Positions 7,473-14,716 of a DNA stretch of 16,631 bases are shown in pieces. The translations under genes and the position numbers were made by a program. Location of the stretch: assembly GCA_017428585.1 (NCBI GenBank), contig JAFRQN010000185.1:1-16631 (forward strand), written 5' to 3'. This stretch comes from Bacteroidota bacterium (GTDB lineage: Bacteria; Bacteroidota; Ignavibacteria; Kapaibacteriales; UBA2268). The notes under the pieces are model-generated. The model was not told the origin of the DNA and ran no database searches. It saw only the letters and a program-made list of their open reading frames with translations. The stretch's first letter is position 1. Each line of letters starts with the position of its first letter.

Positions 7473-8378
7473 ATGAAAAAAATAGGTTTTTTATTTGGTG
7501 ATGAAATATCATTTTCAAAATCTCTAATTTCTTTTATTAATTCAACAAATAATATTAATGTATATGCTGAAGAAATTAAGATAGGTATTTTTAATACTGA
7601 AGATACTTTGGATTTTGATGTTATTTTTGATAGATTTTCTCATAAGGTTCCGTTTTATAAAACGATATTAAATGTAATAAATGATAAAGGTATAAAAATT
7701 ATTCATGCTTCCGATAATACATTATTTGAAGATAAATTTGATTGTTTTTCTAAATTAAAAAAAGCGAGAATTAATATACCTAAAACATCTATTATTCCTA
7801 ATAAAATTCCTCCATTCGGAATTGAAAATAAAATGTTGAGAAATTTGGAATATCCATTAGATTGGAATAAAATGTTTCAGTATATTGGTTTTCCTGCTTG
7901 TGTTATTACTAATAGACAAAATAGTAGTTTTTATAATTTTATTAAAGTTTATAATAATCAAGAATTTTACTCTGTTTATGATTCTTCTGAAGACAACGTT
8001 TTATTACTACAACAAACTTTTGATTATGTTCATTCTTTTAGAACTCTTGTTGTTGATGAAGATTTCTTTATTGTTGGATTTGATGGTTTTCAACCTATAA
8101 AAAATAGATATTTTTTAATAGATGATTCTTTTATTAATGCTGTCTTAAAGAAAAAAATTAGTACTATTATAAAAACAATAAAGAGGAAATATAATATTGA
8201 TATTTTTTATATAGATTTTGGGCTTACAGATAAAATATATGTGCTGGATATTAATACAATACAAAATATAGATAATTGTATTTTGCCAGATATATGTTAT
8301 CAATGGTTAATAAAAACTACAAGCGAATTTTTAATGAGACAGGTTGGAATTTCAGCTAAAAAATTAGCAAAAAAATAA
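7473..8378 (+). CDS. ATP-grasp domain protein (RimK-like ligase relative)
   Basis: This 301-residue cytoplasmic protein has the order of an ATP-grasp ligase. An N-terminal domain (about 1-85) contains DFDVIFDRFS and KIIHASD. The core then starts EDKFDCFSKLKKARINIPKT (86-105), like the DKxxxxxxLxxxGIPxPKT stretch of RimK and D-Ala ligases. Next are a QQTFDY segment near 180, SFRTLVVDEDFFIVGF (188-203), and a C-terminal YIDFGL with VLDINT (257-262). That last motif lies where the family usually has an Mg-binding E/N pair, so Asp259 would replace Glu. Members join a carboxylate to an amine, thiol or similar group through an acyl phosphate. The substrate is unknown; a peptide, cofactor or envelope building block would each fit. 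Close coupling to the glycosyltransferase suggests a shared pathway, which is inference. The sequence is divergent, so the family is supported but not certain. Confidence 0.65.
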   Translation: MKKIGFLFGDEISFSKSLISFINSTNNINVYAEEIKIGIFNTEDTLDFDVIFDRFSHKVPFYKTILNVINDKGIKIIHASDNTLFEDKFDCFSKLKKARINIPKTSIIPNKIPPFGIENKMLRNLEYPLDWNKMFQYIGFPACVITNRQNSSFYNFIKVYNNQEFYSVYDSSEDNVLLLQQTFDYVHSFRTLVVDEDFFIVGFDGFQPIKNRYFLIDDSFINAVLKKKISTIIKTIKRKYNIDIFYIDFGLTDKIYVLDINTIQNIDNCILPDICYQWLIKTTSEFLMRQVGISAKKLAKK

Positions 8379-8436
8379 CTTAACAAGAATATTTTTATTG
8401 ATCTTTTTTGATTGATATTTCGATAATAGTATAGAT

Positions 8437-9303
8437 ATGACGAGACGAGATTTTATTATTAGTTTATTTGGTACTGCTGCATTGTTATCTTTGGATAAAA
8501 TAAAATTATTGTCAAAATCCCAAATTGTCGAAGATACAAACACTGCTAAAATTTTTAGTAAAATAATAAGCCGTGCCAGTAAACAGAAATGGTATAGTAT
8601 GGATATAAATGATTTAATATCACGGATTGCGGTAGAATTTGTTGGAACTTCCTATGTAGGAGGAACACTTGATAGAAATCCAGAAAAAGAAGAAGTGGTA
8701 ATTAATTTGGAAGAATTAGATTGCGTTACTTTTATGGAAAATTCTCTTTGTATTGCACGGTGCATAAAAAAGCAACATTTTAGATTTAATGATTTAATTG
8801 ATGAAATTTTATATACTAGATATCGTGATGGTAAATTAAATGATTATACTTCTCGGCTGCATTATACAACAGACTGGATTGATAATAATATAAAGAAAGG
8901 AGTAATAGATGATATTACTGAATCCTTGGGTGGAATTAAGCATAAATTTGAATTAAATTTTATGTCTTCTCATAGCAATTTCTATCCTGCATTAAATTCT
9001 CATAAAGAATACATAAGTAAAATAAAAGAAATAGAAAATAAGTTAAATAAAAAAACTGTTTTTATTATCAAAAAAGCTGATATAAAATCTATTAGTAAAA
9101 AACTTAAAGATGGTGATATTATTGCAATTGCTACTTCAGCTGAAGGGTTAGACTATTCTCATGTTGGATTAATGTTTAATGGGAAACTCCTTCACGCTTC
9201 TTCAAACAAAAAAAAGGTTGTAATAGATAAACCATTATATAATTATTTATCGGGTAATAAAAAGGCTATTGGTATTACCGTTTTAAGACCTAAAATAATT
9301 TAA
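8437..9303 (+). CDS. DUF1460 family N-acetylmuramoyl-L-alanine amidase-like protein (NlpC/P60 clan) with Tat-like N-terminus
   Basis: This 288-residue protein follows the DUF1460 pattern closely: VGTSYVGGTLDRNP (69-82), NLEELDCVTFMEN (90-102) with candidate nucleophile Cys96, TRYRDGKLNDYTSRLHYTTD (127-146), FMSSHSNFYPAL (175-186), GDIIAIAT (226-233), and GLDYSHVGLMF (237-247) with candidate catalytic His242. The family is annotated as amidase-like in the NlpC/P60 clan and is thought to cleave peptidoglycan peptides in the periplasm. The N-terminus, TRRDFI at residues 2-7 before a short hydrophobic stretch (7-19), resembles a twin-arginine (Tat) signal rather than a Sec signal, and no clear cleavage site follows. 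It lies 58 nt after the ATP-grasp gene and 45 nt before hslU. It is the second peptidase of this clan in the window, after the one at 1-756. Confidence 0.85.
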   Translation: MTRRDFIISLFGTAALLSLDKIKLLSKSQIVEDTNTAKIFSKIISRASKQKWYSMDINDLISRIAVEFVGTSYVGGTLDRNPEKEEVVINLEELDCVTFMENSLCIARCIKKQHFRFNDLIDEILYTRYRDGKLNDYTSRLHYTTDWIDNNIKKGVIDDITESLGGIKHKFELNFMSSHSNFYPALNSHKEYISKIKEIENKLNKKTVFIIKKADIKSISKKLKDGDIIAIATSAEGLDYSHVGLMFNGKLLHASSNKKKVVIDKPLYNYLSGNKKAIGITVLRPKII

Positions 9304-9348
9304 TTATTATCAAATTTTTATTTAGAATAAATTGTATTATAATAATTT

Positions 9349-10728
9349 ATGGAAAAGAATATTATTTTAGACAAACAAGATGCTTCAAACAATTATTTAA
9401 CACCACATCAAATTGTAACAGAATTAAATAAATATGTTATTGGTCAAGATGAGGCAAAAAAATCTGTTGCAATTGCGTTAAGAAATCGTTGGCGTCGTCA
9501 ACATGCGGTAGAAGATATAAGAGATGAAATTATGCCAAATAACATAATTATGATTGGACCTACAGGTGTTGGTAAAACTGAAATAGCAAGAAGATTGGCT
9601 AAATTAGCAGGTGCTCCATTTATAAAAGTAGAAGCAACTAAATATACAGAAGTCGGATATGTTGGTCGTGATGTTGAATCTATGATTAGAGATTTAACAG
9701 AAAAAGCTATTTCTGTAGTACGGGAAGAGTATACAGTGTTAAAACAAGCTGAGGCTAAAACTGCAGCTGAAAAAAGGATTATTGATATTTTAGTACCTTC
9801 TAATAAAAAAGATAATTCAGCTGATAATGAAATAGAAGATAATGAAGATACTCGTAACACATTTTTGAAAATGTTGCGAAATGGATTACTTGATGACCGA
9901 GAAATAGAAATAAATGTAAGAGTTGAAAGTGCACCTTCTATCAATGTTTTAGGTCCTATAGGACTTGATGATATGGGTATAAATTTACAGGATATGCTGG
10001 GTGGTATCATGCCTAAAAAACAACATAAAAAGCGAGTTAAAGTATCTGAAGCATTGCCTATGTTACAAAAGGAAGAAAGTGAAAAATTGATAGATATGGA
10101 TACTGTGGTAAAGGAAGCTTTAAGACGTGTAGAAAATACTGGAATTATTTTTATTGATGAAATAGATAAAATTGCTTCTCATAGTGGAAATGGCAATGGA
10201 GCAGAAGTTAGTCGTGAAGGTGTTCAAAGAGATTTATTGCCTATTGTAGAGGGATGTACTGTTAATACTAAATATGGAAGTGTAAGAAGTGATCATATTT
10301 TATTTATTGCTTCTGGTGCTTTTCATGTATCAAAACCTTCGGACTTAATTCCTGAATTACAAGGACGTTTTCCTATTAGAGTAGAATTAAAAAGTTTAAC
10401 TGAAGATGATTTTGTTAAAATTCTTACTTTGCCAGAGAATGCTCTAATTAAACAGTATCAGGCTTTGTTATTATCAGAAGGAATTGAATTAAATTTTGAG
10501 GAAGAAGCTATTCACGAAATAGCAGCGATAGCAGCAAAAGTAAATGACGAGGTGACAAATATTGGTGCAAGACGTTTGCATACAATATTAACAACTTTGC
10601 TTGAAGATATTTTATTTGATGTGCCAGATATTATTACTGATAAAAAAATTACTATCACAGCTGAAAAAGTACGTACTTCGTTGAATGATATTTCAGATAA
10701 TACCGATTTAAGTAGATTTATATTATAA
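9349..10728 (+). CDS. hslU: ATP-dependent protease ATPase subunit HslU (ClpY)
   Basis: HslU is the hexameric AAA+ unfoldase that feeds substrates into the HslV peptidase. The 459 residues fit the family. The N-terminal TPHQIVTELNKYVIGQDEAK leads to Walker A GPTGVGKT (70-77) and the pore loop GYVGRD (103-108). The inserted I domain spans roughly 110-245, with IGLDDMGINLQDML near its end. Walker B is IIFIDEID (266-273, Asp270 and Glu271), followed by SREGVQRDLLPIVEG. The extreme C-terminus, DLSRFIL, is the segment that docks into HslV pockets, so a functional HslV is expected elsewhere in the genome. hslV often lies just upstream of hslU, but here the neighbour is the DUF1460 gene. A strong hairpin terminator begins 25 nt after the stop. 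Confidence 0.97.
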   Translation: MEKNIILDKQDASNNYLTPHQIVTELNKYVIGQDEAKKSVAIALRNRWRRQHAVEDIRDEIMPNNIIMIGPTGVGKTEIARRLAKLAGAPFIKVEATKYTEVGYVGRDVESMIRDLTEKAISVVREEYTVLKQAEAKTAAEKRIIDILVPSNKKDNSADNEIEDNEDTRNTFLKMLRNGLLDDREIEINVRVESAPSINVLGPIGLDDMGINLQDMLGGIMPKKQHKKRVKVSEALPMLQKEESEKLIDMDTVVKEALRRVENTGIIFIDEIDKIASHSGNGNGAEVSREGVQRDLLPIVEGCTVNTKYGSVRSDHILFIASGAFHVSKPSDLIPELQGRFPIRVELKSLTEDDFVKILTLPENALIKQYQALLLSEGIELNFEEEAIHEIAAIAAKVNDEVTNIGARRLHTILTTLLEDILFDVPDIITDKKITITAEKVRTSLNDISDNTDLSRFIL

Positions 10729-10753
10729 AGACTATTAAAATAAAAAACTATAT

Positions 10754-10790
10754 AAAATTAGAGTAGTTAAGCTACTCTAATTTTGTTTTA
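10754..10790 (+). terminator. Intrinsic terminator after hslU
   Basis: AAAATTAGAGTAG (10754-10766) pairs perfectly with CTACTCTAATTTT (10772-10784) across a 5-nt loop TTAAG, and a T-rich tail follows. It ends the rightward run from tsaB to hslU. The A tract on the 5' side means it could also work in the other direction. Confidence 0.85.
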
Positions 10791-10881
10791 AATTTTCCTA
10801 ATTATAAAATTTCACAGATATTTAAATAAATAATATTTAAGAATTTAATATATAAAAAATATATATAACATTATTTTATAC

Positions 10882-10912
10882 TTTGTTATTTTTTTGATTA
10901 TTTGTATATTTG
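10882..10912 (+). promoter_or_regulatory. Bacteroidota-type promoter for nuoM
   Basis: TTTG (10882-10885) and TATATTTG (10905-10912) are separated by exactly 19 nt, the spacing expected for the primary sigma factor of Bacteroidota. Transcription should begin near 10918-10920, giving a leader of about 155 nt before the nuoM ATG. It lies just downstream of the hslU terminator, which supports nuoM being its own unit. Confidence 0.65.
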
Positions 10913-10937
10913 TATAATAATAAGTATATTTTTATTT

Positions 10938-10979
10938 AATAGAAATTTGACTAATAATAGTATTATTTTTATTTCTATT
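10938..10979 (+). other. Imperfect hairpin in the nuoM leader
   Basis: AATAGAAAT (10938-10946) is complementary to ATTTCTATT (10971-10979). Inside it, AATAATA (10953-10959) faces TATTATT (10961-10967), though the innermost pairs cannot all form. It lies about 20 nt after the predicted transcription start. It is almost all A-U pairs, so its stability and any role are doubtful. Confidence 0.25.
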
Positions 10980-11066
10980 TTATATCTTGCTTTATTTTAT
11001 TTAGCAAAAATAAAAAGTATATTTTTTTGATTTTTATGAATATAATTATTTAACAAATTACATATT

Positions 11067-11070
11067 GGAG
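11067..11070 (+). promoter_or_regulatory. Shine-Dalgarno-like GGAG before nuoM
   Basis: GGAG ends 5 nt before the nuoM ATG. Most other starts in this window lack any such purine motif, as is usual in Bacteroidota, so nuoM is an exception. It supports the chosen start at 11076. Confidence 0.5.
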
Positions 11071-11075
11071 TTTTA

Positions 11076-12707
11076 ATGTTCTCTTTTTTAGGATTAGGAC
11101 CATTGTCACTTATAACATTTTTACCACTACTAGGTATGATTGTTATATTATTAATTCCTGCGGGAAAAGATGAAGTGGCAAAACAAAAATCAACAAATAT
11201 ATATAGATGGGTAACTGTTGGTTTTACCTTTGTGCAGTTATTAATTGCAATTGGTATTTATATAAACTTTAATTGGTCTTTACCTGGTGTTACTGATGAA
11301 TCAACAATGCAGTTCGTAGAGAAAGTGCGTTGGATTGATATGAAGGCATTGCCAATTATTGGTGATTTAAAAATAGACTATTTCATGGGAATAGATGGTA
11401 TTTCTGCTCCTATGGTATTACTTACAGCATTAGTGTGTTTTGTAGCTACATTCGCTTCCTGGAGTGTAAACAAAATGCAAAAAGGATATTTTGCAATGTA
11501 CCTATTGCTTGATTTAGGTATGATGGGACTTTTCTGTGCACTTGATTTCTTTTTATTCTTTATTTTCTGGGAAATCATGTTATTACCTATGTATTTCTTA
11601 ATAGGTATATGGGGTGGTCCAAGACGCGAATATGCTGCTATTAAATTCTTTATTTATACCTTCTTTGGTTCTGTTTTCATTCTTCTTGTAATGATTGGAC
11701 TTTATATTAGTACAGGTACTTTTAATTTAATTGAACTTACAAATCCTGCTGTTTTTAAGGAAGGCTCTATATTTGCTGGTATTGGTACCTCATGGAGATA
11801 TTTAGCTTTTGTTGGTTTATTTGTTGGATTTGCTATTAAAGTGCCTACTTTCCCATTCCATACTTGGTTGCCAGATGCTCATGTAGAAGCTCCTACTCCT
11901 ATATCTGTGATTCTTGCAGGTGTATTGTTAAAAATGGGTGTTTATGGTATGTTAAGAATTTGTTGGCCTATCTTTCCTGATGCTTTTGCTTATTTCCAAT
12001 ATGCTATAGCAGTAATTGGTATTATCGGTATTATTTATGGAGCCCTTTGTGCATTGGGACAACATAAAATTGGCAATCGTGATTTAAAGAAGATGATTGC
12101 TTATTCTTCTATTTCCCATATGGGTTATGTTATGTTGGGCGTAGCCGCATTAAATTCTCAGGGTGTTACAGGTGCTATTTTCCAAATGTTTAATCATGGA
12201 ACTATTACTGCAATGTTATTCCTTGTAGTAGGTGTTATTTATGATAGAGCACATACTCGTTGTATGGATGATTTTGGTGGACTTGCAAATAAAATGCCTA
12301 TCTATACAGGTATAATGACTATTGCTTTCTTTGCTGCTATTGGTTTGCCAGGATTTAGCGGTTTCGTAAGTGAAGTTCTTGTATTTATTGGTGGTTTTAA
12401 GGCATTCCCTGTTACTACTATATTTGGTGCTTGCCTTGGTGTTATTATTGGTGCAACTTATATGTTGTGGGCACTCCAAAAAGTATTTTTCGGTAAATTG
12501 AATCCTAAATGGGAAGGACCTTGGGATCCTACTCATACTAAATATAAAACTGATGATTTAAAAGCAGTAGAATTAGCTGCTTTTATACCTTTAGCTATTG
12601 TAGTAATTTTCTTAGGATTTCAACCAGGTTATATAATAGGTATGATGTCAACTTCAGTAAATGAATTAATTTCTGCTGTTAGTCCTTATCTTACTTTATT
12701 AAAATAG
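11076..12707 (+). CDS. nuoM: NADH-quinone oxidoreductase subunit M (complex I proton-pumping subunit)
   Basis: NuoM is one of the three antiporter-like membrane subunits of complex I that couple NADH oxidation to proton or sodium transport. The 543-residue protein is almost entirely membrane helices. Residues expected for pumping are present: Glu166 in FWEIMLLPMYFLIG, Lys255 in AIKVPTFPFHTWLPDAHVEA, Lys286 in GVLLKMGVYGMLR, His374 in FNHGTITAMLFL and Glu433 in LPGFSGFVSEVLVF. The sequence FWEIMLLPMYFLIGIWGG and the overall length favour NuoM over NuoL or NuoN. In most bacteria nuoM sits between nuoL and nuoN, but here its neighbours are hslU and a flavodiiron gene. It has its own promoter and terminator. 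A related antiporter-type subunit from another complex cannot be fully excluded. Confidence 0.92.
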   Translation: MFSFLGLGPLSLITFLPLLGMIVILLIPAGKDEVAKQKSTNIYRWVTVGFTFVQLLIAIGIYINFNWSLPGVTDESTMQFVEKVRWIDMKALPIIGDLKIDYFMGIDGISAPMVLLTALVCFVATFASWSVNKMQKGYFAMYLLLDLGMMGLFCALDFFLFFIFWEIMLLPMYFLIGIWGGPRREYAAIKFFIYTFFGSVFILLVMIGLYISTGTFNLIELTNPAVFKEGSIFAGIGTSWRYLAFVGLFVGFAIKVPTFPFHTWLPDAHVEAPTPISVILAGVLLKMGVYGMLRICWPIFPDAFAYFQYAIAVIGIIGIIYGALCALGQHKIGNRDLKKMIAYSSISHMGYVMLGVAALNSQGVTGAIFQMFNHGTITAMLFLVVGVIYDRAHTRCMDDFGGLANKMPIYTGIMTIAFFAAIGLPGFSGFVSEVLVFIGGFKAFPVTTIFGACLGVIIGATYMLWALQKVFFGKLNPKWEGPWDPTHTKYKTDDLKAVELAAFIPLAIVVIFLGFQPGYIIGMMSTSVNELISAVSPYLTLLK

Positions 12708-12727
12708 TTCCTTTATGAATTATTAAT

Positions 12728-12761
12728 AAAAAACATAGTTAGTCAACTAACTATGTTTTTT
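12728..12761 (+). terminator. Intrinsic terminator after nuoM
   Basis: AAAAAACATAGTTAG (12728-12742) pairs perfectly with CTAACTATGTTTTTT (12747-12761) around the 4-nt loop TCAA. The stem is 15 bp and ends in six T residues. It closes the single-gene nuoM unit, and its symmetric A and T flanks could let it act in both directions. Confidence 0.9.
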
Positions 12762-12862
12762 ATTATATTTACTAAGAATAAATTATACTTATTTAGAGAA
12801 TAGTAATTAATATAAATTGTTTTTATTAGTTAAAAATATTTACTGAAATTATAAAAATATTT

Positions 12863-14056
12863 ATGTTTAAAATCACTGACAAAATTGAATTTGTAGGTAA
12901 AATAGATTGGCAATTACGTAAATTCCATGGTGAACAATTATCTACTAATAAAGGAAGTTCATATAATGCTTTCCTAATAAAATCAGAAAAGAATGTTCTT
13001 ATTGATACAGTTTGGAGACCTTTTGTTTCTGAATTTATCGACAATTTAAAAAAAGAGATAGATTTAAATAAAATAGATTATATTGTTGCTTTGCATGCTG
13101 AACCAGATCATAGTTCTGCTCTTCCTGATTTATTGGAATTAATACCAGATACTCCAGTATATTGTACTGCTAATGGTATAAAATCATTAAAGGGATATTA
13201 CCATAAAGACTGGAATTTTGTTACTGTGAAAACAGGTGATGTATTAAAAATAGGAAATAATGAAAATATAACTTTTATAGAAATACCAATGCTCCATTGG
13301 CCAGATCAAATGATGGCATACTATAATGCAGATAATGTTTTATTTTCAAGTGATGCTTTTGGACAACATTATTCATCGGAATTTATGTTTGATGATAAAG
13401 TTGATATGTATGAATTATTATCAGAAGCATTAAAGTATTATGCGAATATAGTTGCACCTTATTCTGTTAAAGTTACTCAAAAATTAAAAGAGTTGCAAGG
13501 ATTAAATATACCTATAAAATGTATAGCACCTGCTCATGGAGTTCTTTGGAAAAATAATATAAATATAATTTTAGAAAAATATGCAGCATGGGCTAATAGC
13601 TATCAAGAAAATCAAATAACAATCATTTATGATTCTAAGTATGGCAGCACAAGACGTATGGCTGAATCTATAGCAGAAGGTATTAGAAATAAAACACCTG
13701 ATGTTAATCTTAAATTATTTAATGCTGCAACAAGTGATTCTAGTGATATTGTTATGGAAGTTTTTAAATCCAAAGCAATTCTTGTTGGTTCATCTACTTA
13801 TAATTCAGGAATACTTAATTCTATTGCAGGTATTTTAGAAGAATTTAAAGGCATGAAGATGAAGAATAAAAAAGCAGCAGCTTTTGGATCATATGGTTGG
13901 GCACCTATGGCAACTAAAATTTTGACTAATTTATTAAAAGAATGTAGTTTTATTTTGATGGATCCTTCTGCTATTAATGCAGCATGGAATCCAAATAGTG
14001 AAGATATAGCAAAATGTATAGAATTTGGTGAAAATTTTGCTGAATTTGTACGTTAG
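12863..14056 (+). CDS. A-type flavodiiron protein (FprA family, O2/NO reductase)
   Basis: Flavodiiron proteins reduce O2 to water or NO to N2O, protecting anaerobes and microaerophiles. The 397-residue protein has the two-domain class A layout. The metallo-beta-lactamase-like domain (about 1-245) holds all the diiron ligands: His78, Glu80, Asp82 and His83 in HAEPDHSS, His145 in MLHWPDQ, Asp164 in SSDAFGQ and His225 in PAHG. The flavodoxin domain (about 250-397) opens with ITIIYDSKYGSTRRMAESI, the FMN phosphate loop, and continues with VGSSTYNSG and FGSYGWAP, which surround the flavin ring. No rubredoxin or NADH-reductase domain is fused, so electrons must come from a separate protein. O2 or NO preference cannot be judged from sequence. 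It lies downstream of the nuoM terminator; no clear promoter motif was found in the 101 nt before the ATG. Confidence 0.95.
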   Translation: MFKITDKIEFVGKIDWQLRKFHGEQLSTNKGSSYNAFLIKSEKNVLIDTVWRPFVSEFIDNLKKEIDLNKIDYIVALHAEPDHSSALPDLLELIPDTPVYCTANGIKSLKGYYHKDWNFVTVKTGDVLKIGNNENITFIEIPMLHWPDQMMAYYNADNVLFSSDAFGQHYSSEFMFDDKVDMYELLSEALKYYANIVAPYSVKVTQKLKELQGLNIPIKCIAPAHGVLWKNNINIILEKYAAWANSYQENQITIIYDSKYGSTRRMAESIAEGIRNKTPDVNLKLFNAATSDSSDIVMEVFKSKAILVGSSTYNSGILNSIAGILEEFKGMKMKNKKAAAFGSYGWAPMATKILTNLLKECSFILMDPSAINAAWNPNSEDIAKCIEFGENFAEFVR

Positions 14057-14111
14057 TATAATTGTTTTGACAGAATAAAAAATAATAAATTAAAACTATA
14101 TATAAATTACT

Positions 14112-14142
14112 TTTGTTAGAAATAATACACTTAGAATATTTG
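14112..14142 (+). promoter_or_regulatory. Possible promoter placing transcription start at the DUF177 start codon
   Basis: TTTG (14112-14115) and AATATTTG (14135-14142, one mismatch to TAnnTTTG) are 19 nt apart, the same spacing as the nuoM promoter. Transcription would begin around 14148-14149, at the ATG, giving an essentially leaderless message. Read-through from the flavodiiron gene 91 nt upstream is the alternative. Confidence 0.4.
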
Positions 14143-14147
14143 TTGTT

Positions 14148-14666
14148 ATGTTAAAGTTAAGAATTCATGGTATTAAAGATGGTAATCATAATATAGAATT
14201 AGAAGCACCTTTTGTACCATTATCTGAAAAATATCAAGAATTTTTTGGACAGGTCTTAGTCAAAGGACTGCTTTCAAAGTTAGGCAATAGATTTACTTTT
14301 AAAGGTGAAGCTTCATGCAAGGCTAAATTAGTTTGTGATATATCTGCTGAAGAATATATTGAAGATATTAAAGCAGATATTAATTTGATTCTTGTTGTTA
14401 ATACGGAATTATATTTCTTGCAAAAAGAATCTGACCAGCCTATTGATATGGATATGGAAATAGCACTACATGAAGCAGATGAATATTTTGATATGACTAA
14501 AATTGTATATGATGAATTAATATTATCGTTGCCTGTTAAAAATATTTCACCTAATTATCGCGGTAAAAATTTTGAAGAATGTTTTCCTCAGTATTCTATT
14601 AAAAATAAAAAAGATGATACTATAGATGATAGATGGGCTGCATTAAAGAATATAGATTTGAATTAA
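14148..14666 (+). CDS. DUF177 (YceD) family protein
   Basis: This 172-residue protein matches the DUF177/YceD layout of Bacteroidota. The N-terminal strand pair is LKLRIHGIKDGNHNIELEAP (2-21). A central region carries two Cys (Cys57 and Cys63) in place of the usual Cys-rich motif, followed by acidic strands. The C-terminus has DDRWAALKNI (160-169), close to the DPRWAALKKL ending common in this phylum. The family is linked to 23S rRNA processing or accumulation and large-subunit assembly in some bacteria, but its exact action is unclear. Across many bacteria it is followed directly by rpmF (ribosomal protein L32). Here the next gene, 50 nt on, is a secreted repeat protein, so that link is broken. 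The start is fixed by the family N-terminus. Confidence 0.85.
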   Translation: MLKLRIHGIKDGNHNIELEAPFVPLSEKYQEFFGQVLVKGLLSKLGNRFTFKGEASCKAKLVCDISAEEYIEDIKADINLILVVNTELYFLQKESDQPIDMDMEIALHEADEYFDMTKIVYDELILSLPVKNISPNYRGKNFEECFPQYSIKNKKDDTIDDRWAALKNIDLN

Positions 14667-14716
14667 ATAACTTGAATATTTTTAATTAAATTTAATTTAA
14701 TAATGTTTTTTTAGTT

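Larger units (their letters stand above)
10729..11075. other. Intergenic region between hslU and nuoM (347 bases)
   Basis: This spacer holds the hslU-side terminator (10754-10790), a consensus promoter (10882-10912) and an AT-rich leader of about 155 nt before nuoM, in which an imperfect hairpin can be drawn (10938-10979). No coding frame or RNA gene is recognised. Confidence 0.75.

Noticed and set aside
9498..10010. 170-codon minus-strand frame
   Set aside because: It is the antisense shadow of hslU, Ser/Ile-rich with no recognisable domain.
12216..12536. 106-codon minus-strand frame
   Set aside because: It is antisense to the conserved 3' part of nuoM and resembles no known protein.
12826..13044. 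72-codon minus-strand frame at the start of the flavodiiron gene
   Set aside because: It overlaps the conserved N-terminus of the flavodiiron protein on the other strand and has no motif of its own.
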